A stretch of DNA of 64,000 bases from Leptospira sanjuanensis (GTDB lineage Bacteria > Spirochaetota > Leptospiria > Leptospirales > Leptospiraceae), in contig NZ_JAIZBH010000002.1 in the NCBI RefSeq assembly GCF_022267375.1, positions 376,001-440,000 on the forward strand, in the 5' to 3' direction. The translations under genes were made by a program, and so were the position numbers. This document shows positions 42,889 to 52,658 of the stretch, piece by piece. Every line of letters starts with the position of its first letter. The first letter of the stretch is position 1. Under the pieces are notes generated by a model. The model made no database searches and was not told the origin of the DNA. It saw only the letters and a program-made list of their open reading frames with translations.

Positions 42889-43136
42889 TTGCCTTTTTGC
42901 TTTTTCAATATTGCATCTTTAATATACTTTTGATGATTTACCGATTTATCTGAAATCTCACTCTTATATTGACCAAAGTATTTTTTACCCAATTCATAGG
43001 CCGATGGCTTTTTCGCAAAATTATCAATGTAATAAACTAAAGACTCTTTAAGAACTTCTGATTTGCTTTTATTTTCAATTTTAGCTACTTCTGACAGTTT
43101 CTTTTCTAATTCCGGGGGTAATCGAAGACTAATCAT
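42885..43136 (-). CDS. RHH antitoxin, copy B
   Basis: Same 83-residue protein as 37321-37572, ATG at 43136. Duplicate antitoxins of this kind would cross-neutralise all copies of the PIN toxin. Confidence 0.9.
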   Translation of the reverse strand: MISLRLPPELEKKLSEVAKIENKSKSEVLKESLVYYIDNFAKKPSAYELGKKYFGQYKSEISDKSVNHQKYIKDAILKKQKGK

Positions 43137-43149
43137 AAAAAACACCTTT

Positions 43150-43169
43150 TGTATTACGAACGTAATACA
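43150..43169. promoter_or_regulatory. palindromic operator, copy B
   Basis: Identical to 220-239 and 37586-37605. Confidence 0.75.
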
Positions 43170-43267
43170 TTTTCAAATTCGGTCAACGAAATTTTTACAC
43201 TTTTTCGAATTACAAAAATGAACTTATAAAGACATTTTCATTGCAAAAGTCATTTCGCACGCATGTC

Positions 43268-43449
43268 GTCTAACGACGCAGGTTTCTCGACGTTTGCGTT
43301 CCCGGAGCGCTTGTGCGCGAAGGGATTTAAACTCAACTTGAGTGAGCCTTAGCGAACGTCCCGCAAGTTGAGTTTAAAAGCAAATGTGCCAAAGGCCAAG
43401 CGAGAGTCGCGGAGCGATCTCGAAGCGCAGCGAGAAAGCGCAGTTAGGC
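43268..43449 (-). repeat. attC43
   Basis: Cores GTCTAAC and GTTAGGC; arms GGTTTCTCG/CGAGAAAGC. H1 CCC/GGG, H3 GCC-AAA-GGC, H4 GAGTCGC/GCGATCTC. Confidence 0.9.
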
Positions 43450-43462
43450 GTAGTTGGATTGT

Positions 43463-44176
43463 TTATCTACTCTTCCGAAAGCTCATTATTTCCTTATGAA
43501 CTTCAAGTTCTTTCAAAATACGATCTTTTCTCAATACATAAAGCAAATTTTCAATATCTTCAAATCCTATTGGTTTATTTGTAGATGTTAACGCATTATA
43601 TAGATCAGAGTATTTATTAATCAATTCTAAACCTTCTTCGCTCAAAGTAATAAGATCAACCCCACTCAAAGGGGAATCTTGAAAGATATCAATGTCCTGA
43701 ATAATTGATTTTGCTGACAAATGAGCAAGAGCGTTATTTCTCCATCTTATTAAGTTTCTAATTTTAGAATTATTTTTAATTTTATTAATATCTGCGTTTA
43801 TCGATTCAATGCTCGGGATAATTCTTGAATCCACCAAATTTTTATATTGACTTCGGCGTGGATTACGGTTTAAAAAATATTCTTTCCCAAAGTATTCTTT
43901 ATTAAGTCTCAACGTTTTGAGTAAATTTAAAATATTCAAATTCGTAGACTTTTCTGAAAGTTCATAGAACTTGTATAGAAACGTTAGACCGGAAAGAAAA
44001 TAACCCCTTAAAACGTATCCCCAAAAAGTATTATATGTAGTAAATGTAAGCCTATCCTTTTTTACTTCTTTCTTAACTTTAATCCAATAGTTTAAGTAAA
44101 TATTTGCCTGAACAATTTCAGAAGACAAAGTATTAATGTATTTTTCAATATCTTTTGAATTTTCAACCTTCAACAT
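43463..44176 (-). CDS. AbiU2-like HEPN protein
   Basis: 237 residues from the ATG at 44176. All-helical; IRNLIRWRNNALAHLSAKSI carries an R-N-x4-H motif in the context typical of AbiU2/HEPN proteins (R-(N/D)-x3-A-H). Such proteins occur in abortive phage infection. Single-gene cassette without a visible antitoxin. Confidence 0.7.
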   Translation of the reverse strand: MLKVENSKDIEKYINTLSSEIVQANIYLNYWIKVKKEVKKDRLTFTTYNTFWGYVLRGYFLSGLTFLYKFYELSEKSTNLNILNLLKTLRLNKEYFGKEYFLNRNPRRSQYKNLVDSRIIPSIESINADINKIKNNSKIRNLIRWRNNALAHLSAKSIIQDIDIFQDSPLSGVDLITLSEEGLELINKYSDLYNALTSTNKPIGFEDIENLLYVLRKDRILKELEVHKEIMSFRKSR

Positions 44177-44193
44177 AAAATTAATCCAATTAC

Positions 44194-44378
44194 GCCTAAC
44201 GAAAGAGTCTCCTCGACGTTGCGGCTCCGAGCGCATATGCGCGAAGGAGTTGGCACGAGGTTCGAGCGACCTTAGTCGCGTTCCGCGAACCGAAGTGACA
44301 AAGCAATGTGGCTTTAGCCCGGAGTGAGTCCGAACGGGAACTGTGAGTGACGAACGAAGCGAGGAGACGAAGTTAAGC
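44194..44378 (-). repeat. attC44
   Basis: Cores GCCTAAC and GTTAAGC; arms GTCTCCTCG/CGAGGAGAC. H1 CTCC/GGAG and H2 GCGAC-CTTA-GTCGC differ from attC25, while H3 and H4 match it with one C to T change. Confidence 0.9.
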
Positions 44379-44392
44379 GATGGTGGCGTTAA

Positions 44393-44593
44393 TTAAATTA
44401 AGGAATTGTGTAATTCCATTTCTTTTTGTAAGATCGTATTAACAATTGTACTAAGATCTTTATTCTTCTTAAGTGCGATTTTCTTATAGTATTCTTCTAA
44501 TTGCGGATCAAGATATACCGGAAAATGAAGATCCTTTAAATCCCGTGAGTAAACACCACGCTTGCCTTTTGAAAAATCGTATTCTTCTCTCAT
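44393..44593 (-). CDS. brnA: BrnA-like antitoxin, copy 2
   Basis: Same 66-residue protein as 23740-23940; 3 bp downstream of brnT copy 2. Confidence 0.8.
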   Translation of the reverse strand: MREEYDFSKGKRGVYSRDLKDLHFPVYLDPQLEEYYKKIALKKNKDLSTIVNTILQKEMELHNSLI

Positions 44594-44596
44594 ATA

Positions 44597-44887
44597 TTAG
44601 ATATCAGCTGAGTAGTATTGAGCTTTTTCTGAATTTGTAGCTGGCCTCGCCGATATGATCCTTATTATTTCTTCATCATTTTGTGATCGATCAACAAAAA
44701 TTACGACCGCGATAGTAATATTTTCAATTGTCCCAAGTGCAATTTCTCTTACTTCATCAATAGAATGGTCTGGATCAGAAATGTAAATCGTTCTCGGGTC
44801 AGCAAAAACTAATGATGCTTCTCCAAATGAAAGACCATGCTTTTGAATATTTATCCTTTCTTTTTCAAGATCCCATTCAAAGCGCAC
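44597..44887 (-). CDS. brnT: BrnT ribonuclease toxin, copy 2
   Basis: Same 96-residue protein as 23944-24234, GTG start, -10 TATACT 6 nt upstream. The duplicated segment continues to the core of attC45. Confidence 0.92.
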   Translation of the reverse strand: MRFEWDLEKERINIQKHGLSFGEASLVFADPRTIYISDPDHSIDEVREIALGTIENITIAVVIFVDRSQNDEEIIRIISARPATNSEKAQYYSADI

Positions 44888-44892
44888 TTTAA

Positions 44893-44911
44893 TAGTATAA
44901 TCGATATACTA
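44893..44911. promoter_or_regulatory. palindromic operator of brnTA, copy 2
   Basis: TAGTATA-ATCGA-TATACTA, identical to 24240-24258. Confidence 0.7.
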
Positions 44912-44993
44912 AATATTTGTAAAGTCTTTAATTTTTTCTCTCATTGGCTTTTATCGAAAGATATTTGTATTAAGATTCAAGTTCGCCACTGTC

Positions 44994-45173
44994 GCTTAAC
45001 GAAAGAGTCTCCTCGACGTTGCGTCTCCGAGCGCACATGCGCGAAGGAGTTGGCACGAGGTTCGAGGCGTCTTAGCGCCGGCTCGCGAACCGAAGTGACA
45101 AAGCAATGTGGCTTTAGCCCGCAGTGAGGGTCGCGTTAGCGATCCCGAACGAAGCGAGGAGACGAAGTTATGC
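44994..45173 (-). repeat. attC45
   Basis: Cores GCTTAAC and GTTATGC; arms GTCTCCTCG/CGAGGAGAC. H1 CTCC/GGAG, H2 GGCGT-CTTA-GCGCC, H3 GGC-TTTA-GCC, H4 GGGTCGC-GTTA-GCGATCCC. Confidence 0.9.
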
Positions 45174-45232
45174 GAAGTGTAGCCTAAATTAAATCGAATA
45201 TCATATTTTAAAGTAAGTGTATTATCAGTTCT

Positions 45233-46069
45233 TTACTTTTTATTGACTGAGCGAGATATTATGCTATTTTTGGATATTCCCTTATCTAAAAAGTCGTAAT
45301 AGAGTTTATTATATTCTCTGAGATTTACAATTGTTGAAGCATTCCATGTAAAAATATGCGCATTACCTTTTCTTTGTTTTAAAAATATTTTCCATTTTGA
45401 ATGAGTAGTAGCTTTAAAAAATGGTGATGCCAGTTGATTTCTTATTTCATCAGAGAATTCTGTCATTTCAGCTGCATAGTCAGGCGCTAAATCGCTAAAT
45501 CTGTTAGACTCAATGTAGTCGCCAAGGCTATCAAACGATCTTATAGAAACATTTCTTTCATAAGCTAATTCATTTCTTTTTTCTAAGAAAGGTTCAGAAT
45601 TTTCTCGGTTTCCAATATAAATAGTAAATGAATAATTTAAATGGCCCTTAAAAACTTTGTAAGCTTCGTTCGGAAACAATCTTTTAAACTTTTCTCTATT
45701 TTCTTTAATCCAAAATTTCCAATCATCAATCTGCTGAAGCGCAGTCGTTAATCTATCCGAAGGTTTCCCAGCTTTTGTAAAGGGTGGAGAATGCGGCGAT
45801 TCTATTTCTATTAAATTATAGCACATACCATTACTGCACATATCCTCAATCGTTACAAAATCCACTTCGTAATCATCCGCAAGTTTAATCTTCGATAAGA
45901 CCATATAACTGAAATCGTCTGGAGCTAAGATAATTCCCGCATGTTCACTGAGAAATTTATGGTAATCATGTTCGGTCAGTTTTTTATTCTTTAAATGCTC
46001 GTTCCATTCTGCTTTTATTTTTTTAAGAATCTTTTTATCACTATTAAGAAGAGACCATTTATATATCAT
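45233..46069 (-). CDS. Shedu-like (DUF4263) nuclease
   Basis: 278 residues. After an N-terminal helical segment, FLSEHAGIILAPDDF and KIKLADDYEVDFVTIED, then NLIEIESPHSPPFTKAGKPSDRLTTALQQIDDWKFWI: the D ... E-x-E layout and following Q-I-x-D-W helix of the Shedu (SduA) PD-(D/E)XK domain. Shedu proteins nick phage DNA. Probably a stand-alone phage-defence cassette. Confidence 0.78.
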   Translation of the reverse strand: MIYKWSLLNSDKKILKKIKAEWNEHLKNKKLTEHDYHKFLSEHAGIILAPDDFSYMVLSKIKLADDYEVDFVTIEDMCSNGMCYNLIEIESPHSPPFTKAGKPSDRLTTALQQIDDWKFWIKENREKFKRLFPNEAYKVFKGHLNYSFTIYIGNRENSEPFLEKRNELAYERNVSIRSFDSLGDYIESNRFSDLAPDYAAEMTEFSDEIRNQLASPFFKATTHSKWKIFLKQRKGNAHIFTWNASTIVNLREYNKLYYDFLDKGISKNSIISRSVNKK

Positions 46070-46105
46070 AACTTTTACTCCGGGACAGATAAGTTGCTAC
46101 ATTTC

Positions 46106-46289
<184 letters not shown>

Positions 46290-46335
46290 GCCGTTTTGTT
46301 TATCTATATTTAGTTCTTTGAATCACGATGTTTAA

Positions 46336-46980
46336 TTACTCTCGATTAAGCTTTTCTAGTTTTTTAATATTTTCTTCAGTTTTTCTAGCAATATCGATAA
46401 AACCATCAAAAGACATGATCTTAATATCATACTCAGAAAATTGATTAATTTTTTGCCTAGCTTTTGCATTGATACTTTCCCTTCTTCCTATTATAATATT
46501 GTAAGTAAATCTCACGAAAGAATCTGGATCTTTAAGCTTTTGACCAGAATAGTTAGAAGGCTCGAGTTCAGTAGAATGATATTTAATCAAATCACTTTTC
46601 ATACAGGCTCTGGATAAATCTTGAAGGACTATCGATCTATTATTTTCAACAAATTGTTTCCATTCCTTAACCTGCGAAAGTGCCGTATTTAATCTTTTCG
46701 TTGGGATACCTTGTTTCGTAATTAGCTTGTCCTCAGTATTTTCAAGTTCTATAAAATTCACTTCCCAATTCCCAGAATAGGAAAGTAAAACAACGAAATC
46801 TACTTTATATTGGTTCCCAAGCTGAAATTCGTTTAAAACGAATTTAGTGTGTCCTCCGGTCCAGCAAAATTTCCAAAGCACTAAATCTGGATTATTTTTT
46901 AGAAATTTAGTTATTGCCCGCTCTCCATTTGTCGCAATGGATTTCTTTAAGTTTCTTGTTAAGTTTAATTTATTAGGCAT
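46336..46980 (-). CDS. Shedu-like (DUF4263) protein, second type
   Basis: 214 residues. AITKFLKNNPDLVLWKF, FQLGNQYKVDFVVLLSYSGNWEVNFIELENTEDKLITKQGIPTKRLNTALSQVKEW parallels 45233-46069 motif for motif (V-D-F ... I-E-L-E ... P-x-x-R-L-x-T-A-L-x-Q-(V/I)-x-(E/D)-W) but with little overall identity. The second such protein in adjacent cassettes. Confidence 0.75.
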   Translation of the reverse strand: MPNKLNLTRNLKKSIATNGERAITKFLKNNPDLVLWKFCWTGGHTKFVLNEFQLGNQYKVDFVVLLSYSGNWEVNFIELENTEDKLITKQGIPTKRLNTALSQVKEWKQFVENNRSIVLQDLSRACMKSDLIKYHSTELEPSNYSGQKLKDPDSFVRFTYNIIIGRRESINAKARQKINQFSEYDIKIMSFDGFIDIARKTEENIKKLEKLNRE

Positions 46981-46996
46981 ATTTTCAAAAAATGGC

Positions 46997-47177
46997 GTCT
47001 AACGAAAGAGTCTCCTCGACGTTGCGTCCCTGAAGCGCATTTGCGCGAAGGGTTGGCACGAGGTTCGAGTGAGCCTTAGCGAACGTCTCGCGAACCGAAG
47101 TGACAAAGCAATGTGTCGAAGACCGTAGTGAGGGTCGCCTTAGCGATCCCGAACGAAGCGAGGAGACGAAGTTATGC
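46997..47177 (-). repeat. attC47
   Basis: Cores GTCTAAC and GTTATGC; arms GTCTCCTCG/CGAGGAGAC. H1 CCCT/AGGG, H3 GTC-GAA-GAC, H4 GGGTCGC-CTTA-GCGATCCC. Confidence 0.9.
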
Positions 47178-47191
47178 GAAGTTTGGCTTTT

Positions 47192-47836
47192 TTATTCAGA
47201 AAAATGCTTTAATATAAATTCTTCTAAAAAAGCGATTAAACTTTTTACTTCAGGTGTATCAATTTTATCCCACTCCGCATGAAAAGCTTTATTTCGTAAT
47301 TTTGTATACGATTGAATAACTTTTAATTGAGGACCGCTTATTATTTCTTTCGATTTTAATGTATTAATCGTTTCAGACATTTCTTTGTTTTCGACGTCAA
47401 TATTTTTTATCTTCGCTAACCTTTTAAGGGAATCTTCTAAAGCTGCACAAGTTAAGACTGCTGCTACGTCCTTTTGGTTAGAATCCATCGCTTCCTTTGC
47501 CATGACCATAAAGTCGGAAAATAAATCGCCTGAAATAATTTTTTCCAAACTGTAAATCATATCACCAGTAACTTCGTTTTCTAAATTCTTAATATACCCC
47601 ATTGTAGCATGATATAGAGCTAAATACTTTTCACCTTCCATATATTTGGAATTTGCAACTTTATCTCTCAAATCAATTAAATATCGTAATTGAGGAGAGT
47701 TAATTCCGTAAACGCTTGTAGCTATGCTTAACGTTCCTACAAACAGCTCCTCAGAAGATTGAAGGCTATTCCCATCGATCGAGATTTCTTTTAGTTCTGA
47801 AATACGTTTAAGAATTTTCTCTTTTATTATTTGCAT
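47192..47836 (-). CDS. HEPN-domain protein
   Basis: 214 residues. N-terminal helical half; the C-terminal half VAAVLTCAALEDSLKRLAK ... YTKLRNKAFHAEWDKI carries R-N-K-x3-H, the HEPN motif as in DUF4145-like proteins. Likely an RNase or RNA-binding effector; no partner in the cassette. Confidence 0.75.
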   Translation of the reverse strand: MQIIKEKILKRISELKEISIDGNSLQSSEELFVGTLSIATSVYGINSPQLRYLIDLRDKVANSKYMEGEKYLALYHATMGYIKNLENEVTGDMIYSLEKIISGDLFSDFMVMAKEAMDSNQKDVAAVLTCAALEDSLKRLAKIKNIDVENKEMSETINTLKSKEIISGPQLKVIQSYTKLRNKAFHAEWDKIDTPEVKSLIAFLEEFILKHFSE

Positions 47837-47876
47837 TAGAATCCTTTATCCAACGAAGTGATCATTGCCAAATTTC

Positions 47877-48060
47877 GCATAACGACGTAGGTTTCTCGAC
47901 GTTTGCGGTTCTGAAGCGCGTTAAACGCGCGAAAGAATTGGCGCGAGGCTTGAGACGCCTTAGCGTCGTCTCGCAAGCCGAGTGACAAAGCGAATGTGCC
48001 GAAGGCCAAGCGAGGGTTGCGATAGCAATCCCGAAGCGCCGCGAGAAATCGAAGTTATGC
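47877..48060 (-). repeat. attC48
   Basis: Cores GCATAAC and GTTATGC; arms GGTTTCTCG/CGAGAAATC. H1 TTCT/GAA-type, H2 GACGC-CTTA-GCGTC, H3 GCC-GAA-GGC, H4 GGGTTGC-GATA-GCAATCCC. Confidence 0.9.
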
Positions 48061-48099
48061 GAAGTGCGCATTTTATATATAAATTGAATTTGAAAGTAT

Positions 48100-49119
48100 T
48101 CAATCTGCTTGTAATCTAGAAATCACATTATAAAGAAATAAATAAAGCCCTAATAAACCTTGCTTTGCCTCCCCTATATCAACTTTAGAATGAACTCCTT
48201 TTGAAGAAATGTCATTCAATCTCCTCAGAAAAACCGTTAGATTCTTAAGTTCCGATTCTAAAAGTTCTGTTGATGTTGATTTGCTGAAATTGGTGCTTAA
48301 AAATTCTTCAAGGCGATTTAAATATTTTTCACTACTTAAATCTCGCTCTTTCCCATCTGAGCATCTATAAAGACCAGTCGTAACTGGTGGAAAAAAGTGG
48401 TCCGCCGCAGATTGAATCGATTTTCTTACCAATGTCAGCAAAAGAGCAAAATCTTCTGGATCAGTGGAATCAATTAACTGAGAAGCCTTAATTAATTTTT
48501 TATAGGTATCTTCAGAACGAGACTCAAAGAAATTGTTTACTTCAGTCTGTACACTTTTTAGGAAAGATTCGCTCTTGGTTTGCGCAGCTAATTGTTTTTC
48601 TATTTTTATAATATAATTTGTGCATCTAACAAGGATGTTTCTTTTTATTTGATTTAAAGCTTTTATTCGTAACCTAATGTTTCCTTTTATCTGAAGTGCT
48701 TGATTATAAAAAACAGCGGTATCGATTGGAGTCATGCCAGTCGGAATATTCAGATCAATAATCGATTTTTCGCTCTGTTTAATTTCATCCTCAATTTCTG
48801 ACGAAGTTACTCGCATAATGTTTAGATCATAACCTTTATCGTCTTTACCGAAACTAAAGTCTAATGTATGAGAAATTAACCAATACTCTTTAGATTTTTT
48901 CAAAAGATACGCTTTCGTCTTATCATTTAGCTGTTCCGTATCCTCCATCAGCGTTCGCGTGAGTTCATCTTCGTTTAGAATCATTTCTCTAAGAAAAATA
49001 GCCGTATAAAAATGATCTTTAAGCTTTCGAGAAATTTTTAGACAACTAATGACTAGGCTACCAATGGAATCTGCATCTATTTGTTCATGCGCTTTATTTA
49101 TTAATTCTATTAGCTCCAT
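48100..49119 (-). CDS. AbiTii-like protein with HEPN-like C-terminus
   Basis: 339 residues. The first 60 residues (MELIELINKAHEQIDADSIGSLVISCLKISRKLKDHFYTAIFLREM) resemble the AbiTii domain of abortive-infection proteins. The C-terminal third (LVRKSIQSAADHFFPP ... LNDISSKGVHSKVDIGEAKQGLLGLYLFLYNVIS) resembles HEPN-like effectors with a conserved G-V-H. Similarity is by pattern only. Confidence 0.6.
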   Translation of the reverse strand: MELIELINKAHEQIDADSIGSLVISCLKISRKLKDHFYTAIFLREMILNEDELTRTLMEDTEQLNDKTKAYLLKKSKEYWLISHTLDFSFGKDDKGYDLNIMRVTSSEIEDEIKQSEKSIIDLNIPTGMTPIDTAVFYNQALQIKGNIRLRIKALNQIKRNILVRCTNYIIKIEKQLAAQTKSESFLKSVQTEVNNFFESRSEDTYKKLIKASQLIDSTDPEDFALLLTLVRKSIQSAADHFFPPVTTGLYRCSDGKERDLSSEKYLNRLEEFLSTNFSKSTSTELLESELKNLTVFLRRLNDISSKGVHSKVDIGEAKQGLLGLYLFLYNVISRLQAD

Positions 49120-49153
49120 TTTAGTAATTATTTTGACTTAATTTGCGCATTTC

Positions 49154-49336
<183 letters not shown>

Positions 49337-49344
49337 GAAGGTGG

Positions 49345-50292
49345 CTAAATTTCCGGGAATCCCGGAGCCCATCCAATTCGCTTTAAGCTATTATATAGGA
49401 ACCTAAGATTTTCATCTTCATATTCGGTAATCTCAAAATCTTGCATGTAATCTATTAATACGCCAGAGAAAAACTTCGCGTGTAAATATTTTATTTCATT
49501 TAATGACAGTTTCAGAAATTGAATTTTACTTTTTAAATAGTCAATTTCATCATTGGAAATCTCGAAATCGTAAAAAGTAGTTTTAAGTGCTTCCCAGTAT
49601 TCATTCAACCGTTTACTTTTGTCATCGATAACCTTAGATCGCGCCTTTAAACTATTAGAAACATTAAGTGATTTATTCGTTTGTTTTTTAAACAGAGGGC
49701 GCTTAAAACTTTGAAGAAATTTATAAGTGCCTAATTTGGTCATCTCACCGAACGTCGCAATGTTCTTATTTTGCAATTCACTTTTATAACGTTTCCATAA
49801 ATGTGCTCCGGATAAAGCATCCGAAGATGCTCTATGGTGCTGCTCAATTTTTATACCTTCCTCATTACATGCATCCGTTAGGGGACATTTTTTTCCAATC
49901 TTGAGCATCGGTCTCATGTACATTAAACAAAAACAAGGTATATCAAAATCTATTTTTAAATTTGCTAAGCCTGACTGAAGAAAACTCAAATCAAAGTATA
50001 CGTTATAAGAAGCTAAAATGGATCCGTCAATCGCCTCAATGATATTACCTGCAATTTCTTTGAAAGTCGGAGCACCTTGAACGTCTAAATCACTAATCCC
50101 ATGAATGCTAGTTCCCCTAACCTTTATTTCTGGATTTACAAGTGTATCTAAGATAAGCTTTGGTTCTTGATCGGGCTCAATTTTTACTAATGAAATTTCC
50201 ACTATCTTGTCACCGACTGGATCAAGACCAGTGGTTTCTGTATCAATGATTACTATGGGAACTTCTAAATAACTTAATCCTGATATACTCAT
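49345..50292 (-). CDS. DEDD-family 3'-5' exonuclease (DnaQ-like)
   Basis: 315 residues from the ATG at 50292. Exonuclease motifs: VIIDTETTGLDP (Exo I, D-x-E), SYNVYFDLSFL (Exo II, D) and HHRASSDALSGAHLW (Exo III, H-x4-D). The last 120 residues form an extra helical domain not found in DNA polymerase epsilon subunits. Stand-alone exonucleases of this kind also occur in defence systems. Confidence 0.9.
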   Translation of the reverse strand: MSISGLSYLEVPIVIIDTETTGLDPVGDKIVEISLVKIEPDQEPKLILDTLVNPEIKVRGTSIHGISDLDVQGAPTFKEIAGNIIEAIDGSILASYNVYFDLSFLQSGLANLKIDFDIPCFCLMYMRPMLKIGKKCPLTDACNEEGIKIEQHHRASSDALSGAHLWKRYKSELQNKNIATFGEMTKLGTYKFLQSFKRPLFKKQTNKSLNVSNSLKARSKVIDDKSKRLNEYWEALKTTFYDFEISNDEIDYLKSKIQFLKLSLNEIKYLHAKFFSGVLIDYMQDFEITEYEDENLRFLYNSLKRIGWAPGFPEI

Positions 50293-50327
50293 GTGAATTT
50301 CCTTAATAAAATATTTTTGCCACTTTC

Positions 50328-50508
50328 GCATAACGAAAGAGTCTCCTCGACGTTGCGTGTCCAAGCGCTTTAAGCGCGCCGGACTTGGCACGAGGTTCGA
50401 GGCGCCTTAGCGCCGTCTCGCGAACCGAAGTGGCAAAGCAATGTGGCTTTAGCCCGGAGTGAGGGTCGCATGAGCGATCCCGAACGAAGCGAGGAGACGA
50501 AGTTATGC
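50328..50508 (-). repeat. attC50
   Basis: Cores GCATAAC and GTTATGC; arms GTCTCCTCG/CGAGGAGAC. H1 GTCC/GGAC, H2 GGCGC-CTTA-GCGCC, H3 GGC-TTTA-GCC, H4 GGGTCGC/GCGATCCC. Confidence 0.9.
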
Positions 50509-50535
50509 GATGATGCCTAATATTAATTAAAGCAA

Positions 50536-51264
50536 CTATTTGAATGTTCCAGTCTTAATAAATTGCAACGTTGCTTTCTGGACTTCCACGCCATCCATAA
50601 TAAAAGTGTGGGTTCGATCAACGAGTAGAAATTCTTTCATAGAATTCAATTTACTATTTTCAATCGAAACTTTACCATCATCGTCGCCAGGAATAATCAT
50701 TGAAGAAATTGGATCATTGCTCGAATCTCCCATAATAATTCCAAGTTCAAAATTCGGTGTTCCTATGTTATTAACAAAACTCGAGTTATCTGTTTTTAGT
50801 TGCATCAATATCGGACCAAGCAAGGTATTAACAAAATTATAGCCCGATAGAAAATCAGCGATCTCGCTTCCCTTATTTGGTGGAGCCAACATTACAACTC
50901 GACCAAGCCTTTTGATTTTATTCTCTTTAAGAAAGTGCCTCAGAACGATTCCGCCTGCGGAATGAGTAACGAAATGAATTTTATTAAACTTAGAAATACA
51001 ATTATTTTGAACTATAGGGGATAAATAAGATTTAGATACTTCTTGTATAGTATTACTCCTCGAAGGATAATCCACGTAAAAAACCAAAAGATTATTATCA
51101 GTCAAATAATCCCCCATATTTTTAAGCTGTTTTGAAGATCTTAAAAACCCATGAATAAGTATAACGCAATCAAATGATTTTCCATTCTTTGCTTTCTCAA
51201 ACTTTTGAGCAAACAGAGGAATTGATAAACTAAGAAAGAGGATAATCAAATAATTTCTTGTCAT
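50536..51264 (-). CDS. exported alpha/beta-hydrolase (lipase-like)
   Basis: 242 residues from the ATG at 51264. Signal peptide MTRNYLIILFLSLSIPLFAQ. Hydrolase motifs: CVILIHGFLRSS (oxyanion loop), nucleophile elbow THSAGG, VVMLAPPNKGSE, DDDGKVS with a probable acid residue, and DRTHTFIM supplying the His. Resembles small triacylglycerol-lipase/esterase proteins. Secreted or envelope-located. Confidence 0.88.
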   Translation of the reverse strand: MTRNYLIILFLSLSIPLFAQKFEKAKNGKSFDCVILIHGFLRSSKQLKNMGDYLTDNNLLVFYVDYPSRSNTIQEVSKSYLSPIVQNNCISKFNKIHFVTHSAGGIVLRHFLKENKIKRLGRVVMLAPPNKGSEIADFLSGYNFVNTLLGPILMQLKTDNSSFVNNIGTPNFELGIIMGDSSNDPISSMIIPGDDDGKVSIENSKLNSMKEFLLVDRTHTFIMDGVEVQKATLQFIKTGTFK

Positions 51265-51299
51265 GGTATTTTTATAATAAGTGCTTTTTAGGCATTGTC

Positions 51300-51482
51300 G
51301 CATAACGAAATAGGCTTCTCGACGTTCGCGGTTCTGGAGCGCGCTAAACGCGCGAAAGAATTGGAACGAGGCTTGAGGCGCCTTAGCGCCGGCTCGCAAG
51401 CCGAGTGACAAAGCGAATGTGCCGGAGGCCAAGCGAGAGTTGCGAAGCAATCTCGAAGCGCCGCGAGAAGCCGCAGTTAGAC
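51300..51482 (-). repeat. attC51
   Basis: Cores GCATAAC and GTTAGAC; arms GGCTTCTCG/CGAGAAGCC. H1 TTCT/AGAA, H2 GGCGC-CTTA-GCGCC, H3 GCC-GGA-GGC, H4 GAGTTGC/GCAATCTC. Almost identical to the neighbouring attC52. Confidence 0.9.
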
Positions 51483-51493
51483 GCAGGCGACAA

Positions 51494-52432
51494 CTAACCT
51501 ATTTTAGCCCTTAGTATCTCAATATCATTATATTCCATATATTTGGCTGGCAAATAATGAGTCGGATCAAACTCCTTACTCTCATTAAAAAAACCTTTTG
51601 GAATATTTCTGACTAACCTATACTTTTCTAAAAAGAATTCCTTTTTCCAAGTCAAACCGATATCAGAAATGATATTAATTAGAAGTAATGCTTGTTCATG
51701 ATTTGATAACTGAGACCGAATATTTCTAACGTACTCATATTTATCTATGTTTATTCTTTGATAGTGAACAAATTTAACAATCGCATATAAATTCCTATAG
51801 TAATGACCTAAACGAGATTGATGTCCTTGAAAAGGAATATAACTCAGTTTACTTTTCTTTCTCACTTTTTTTATGGTTTTAGGATTTTGTAACTTTATAA
51901 CCAATTTCTTAATGAGAAACTTAGGATAACGAGCAAGGGCGTTAGTGAGTATTTTTGTAGAAGTTTTTCCAACTCCGTAAAAAAAGATTAAGTACGAAAT
52001 ATTTACAACTTCTTCATTGTTGTAAATCAGATGAAGTCTCTCGATCTCCTTCTTTACAATGCGTAATAGTATTCGATATTCTCTTAACATAGGAATAAAT
52101 ATACTTCTACCTTTAAACCGACCAAGTTGAAATTCACCTACATTTTCTCGATGAAATTCAATCATTTCAAATAATTTATTCTGAAAATTTTGTAATTCGG
52201 ATGCTCTTATCTGATGATTCAAAGTCGTAAAAACGAACACGACGGTCAACAAAGATACGCTGATAGTTACATATGACTCGAAAGTGAGTTTGTATTCATC
52301 AAACGATTTCAAATTACAACCATTCTTCCTAAAACAAGATTCAAGTAATGGATAGTTTATTAAAATCAATCCGATCAAAAGCAGAGAATAGTCTTTCCAA
52401 TAACTTCTAAAGTGTCTAATAAGATTCTTCAT
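51494..52432 (-). CDS. phage-abortive-infection-like membrane protein
   Basis: 312 residues. Two N-terminal transmembrane helices (about 15-33 and 53-70, VTISVSLLTVVFVFTTL), then NHQIRASELQNFQNKLFEMIEFHRENV, the pattern of 'putative phage abortive infection' proteins (membrane hairpin, then a helical domain beginning Q-x5-L-x-x-F-x-x-K-L-F-E-M). The rest is basic and helical. Confidence 0.68.
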   Translation of the reverse strand: MKNLIRHFRSYWKDYSLLLIGLILINYPLLESCFRKNGCNLKSFDEYKLTFESYVTISVSLLTVVFVFTTLNHQIRASELQNFQNKLFEMIEFHRENVGEFQLGRFKGRSIFIPMLREYRILLRIVKKEIERLHLIYNNEEVVNISYLIFFYGVGKTSTKILTNALARYPKFLIKKLVIKLQNPKTIKKVRKKSKLSYIPFQGHQSRLGHYYRNLYAIVKFVHYQRINIDKYEYVRNIRSQLSNHEQALLLINIISDIGLTWKKEFFLEKYRLVRNIPKGFFNESKEFDPTHYLPAKYMEYNDIEILRAKIG

Positions 52433-52465
52433 ATTTTTAAATTTTGTAGTTTTAATGGCGCTTGC

Positions 52466-52648
52466 GTCTAACGAAATAGGCTTCTCGACGTTCGCGGTTC
52501 TGGAGCGCGCTAAACGCGCGAAAGAATTGGAACGAGGCTTGAGGCGCCTTAGCGCCGTCTCGCAAGCCGAGTGACAAAGCGAATGTGCCGGAGGCCAAGC
52601 GAGAGTTGCGAAGCAATCTCGAAGCGCCGCGAGAAGCCGCAGTTAGAC
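52466..52648 (-). repeat. attC52
   Basis: Cores GTCTAAC and GTTAGAC; arms GGCTTCTCG/CGAGAAGCC. The body differs from attC51 by one or two bases while the cassettes are unrelated. Confidence 0.9.
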
Positions 52649-52658
52649 GCCGTTGCTG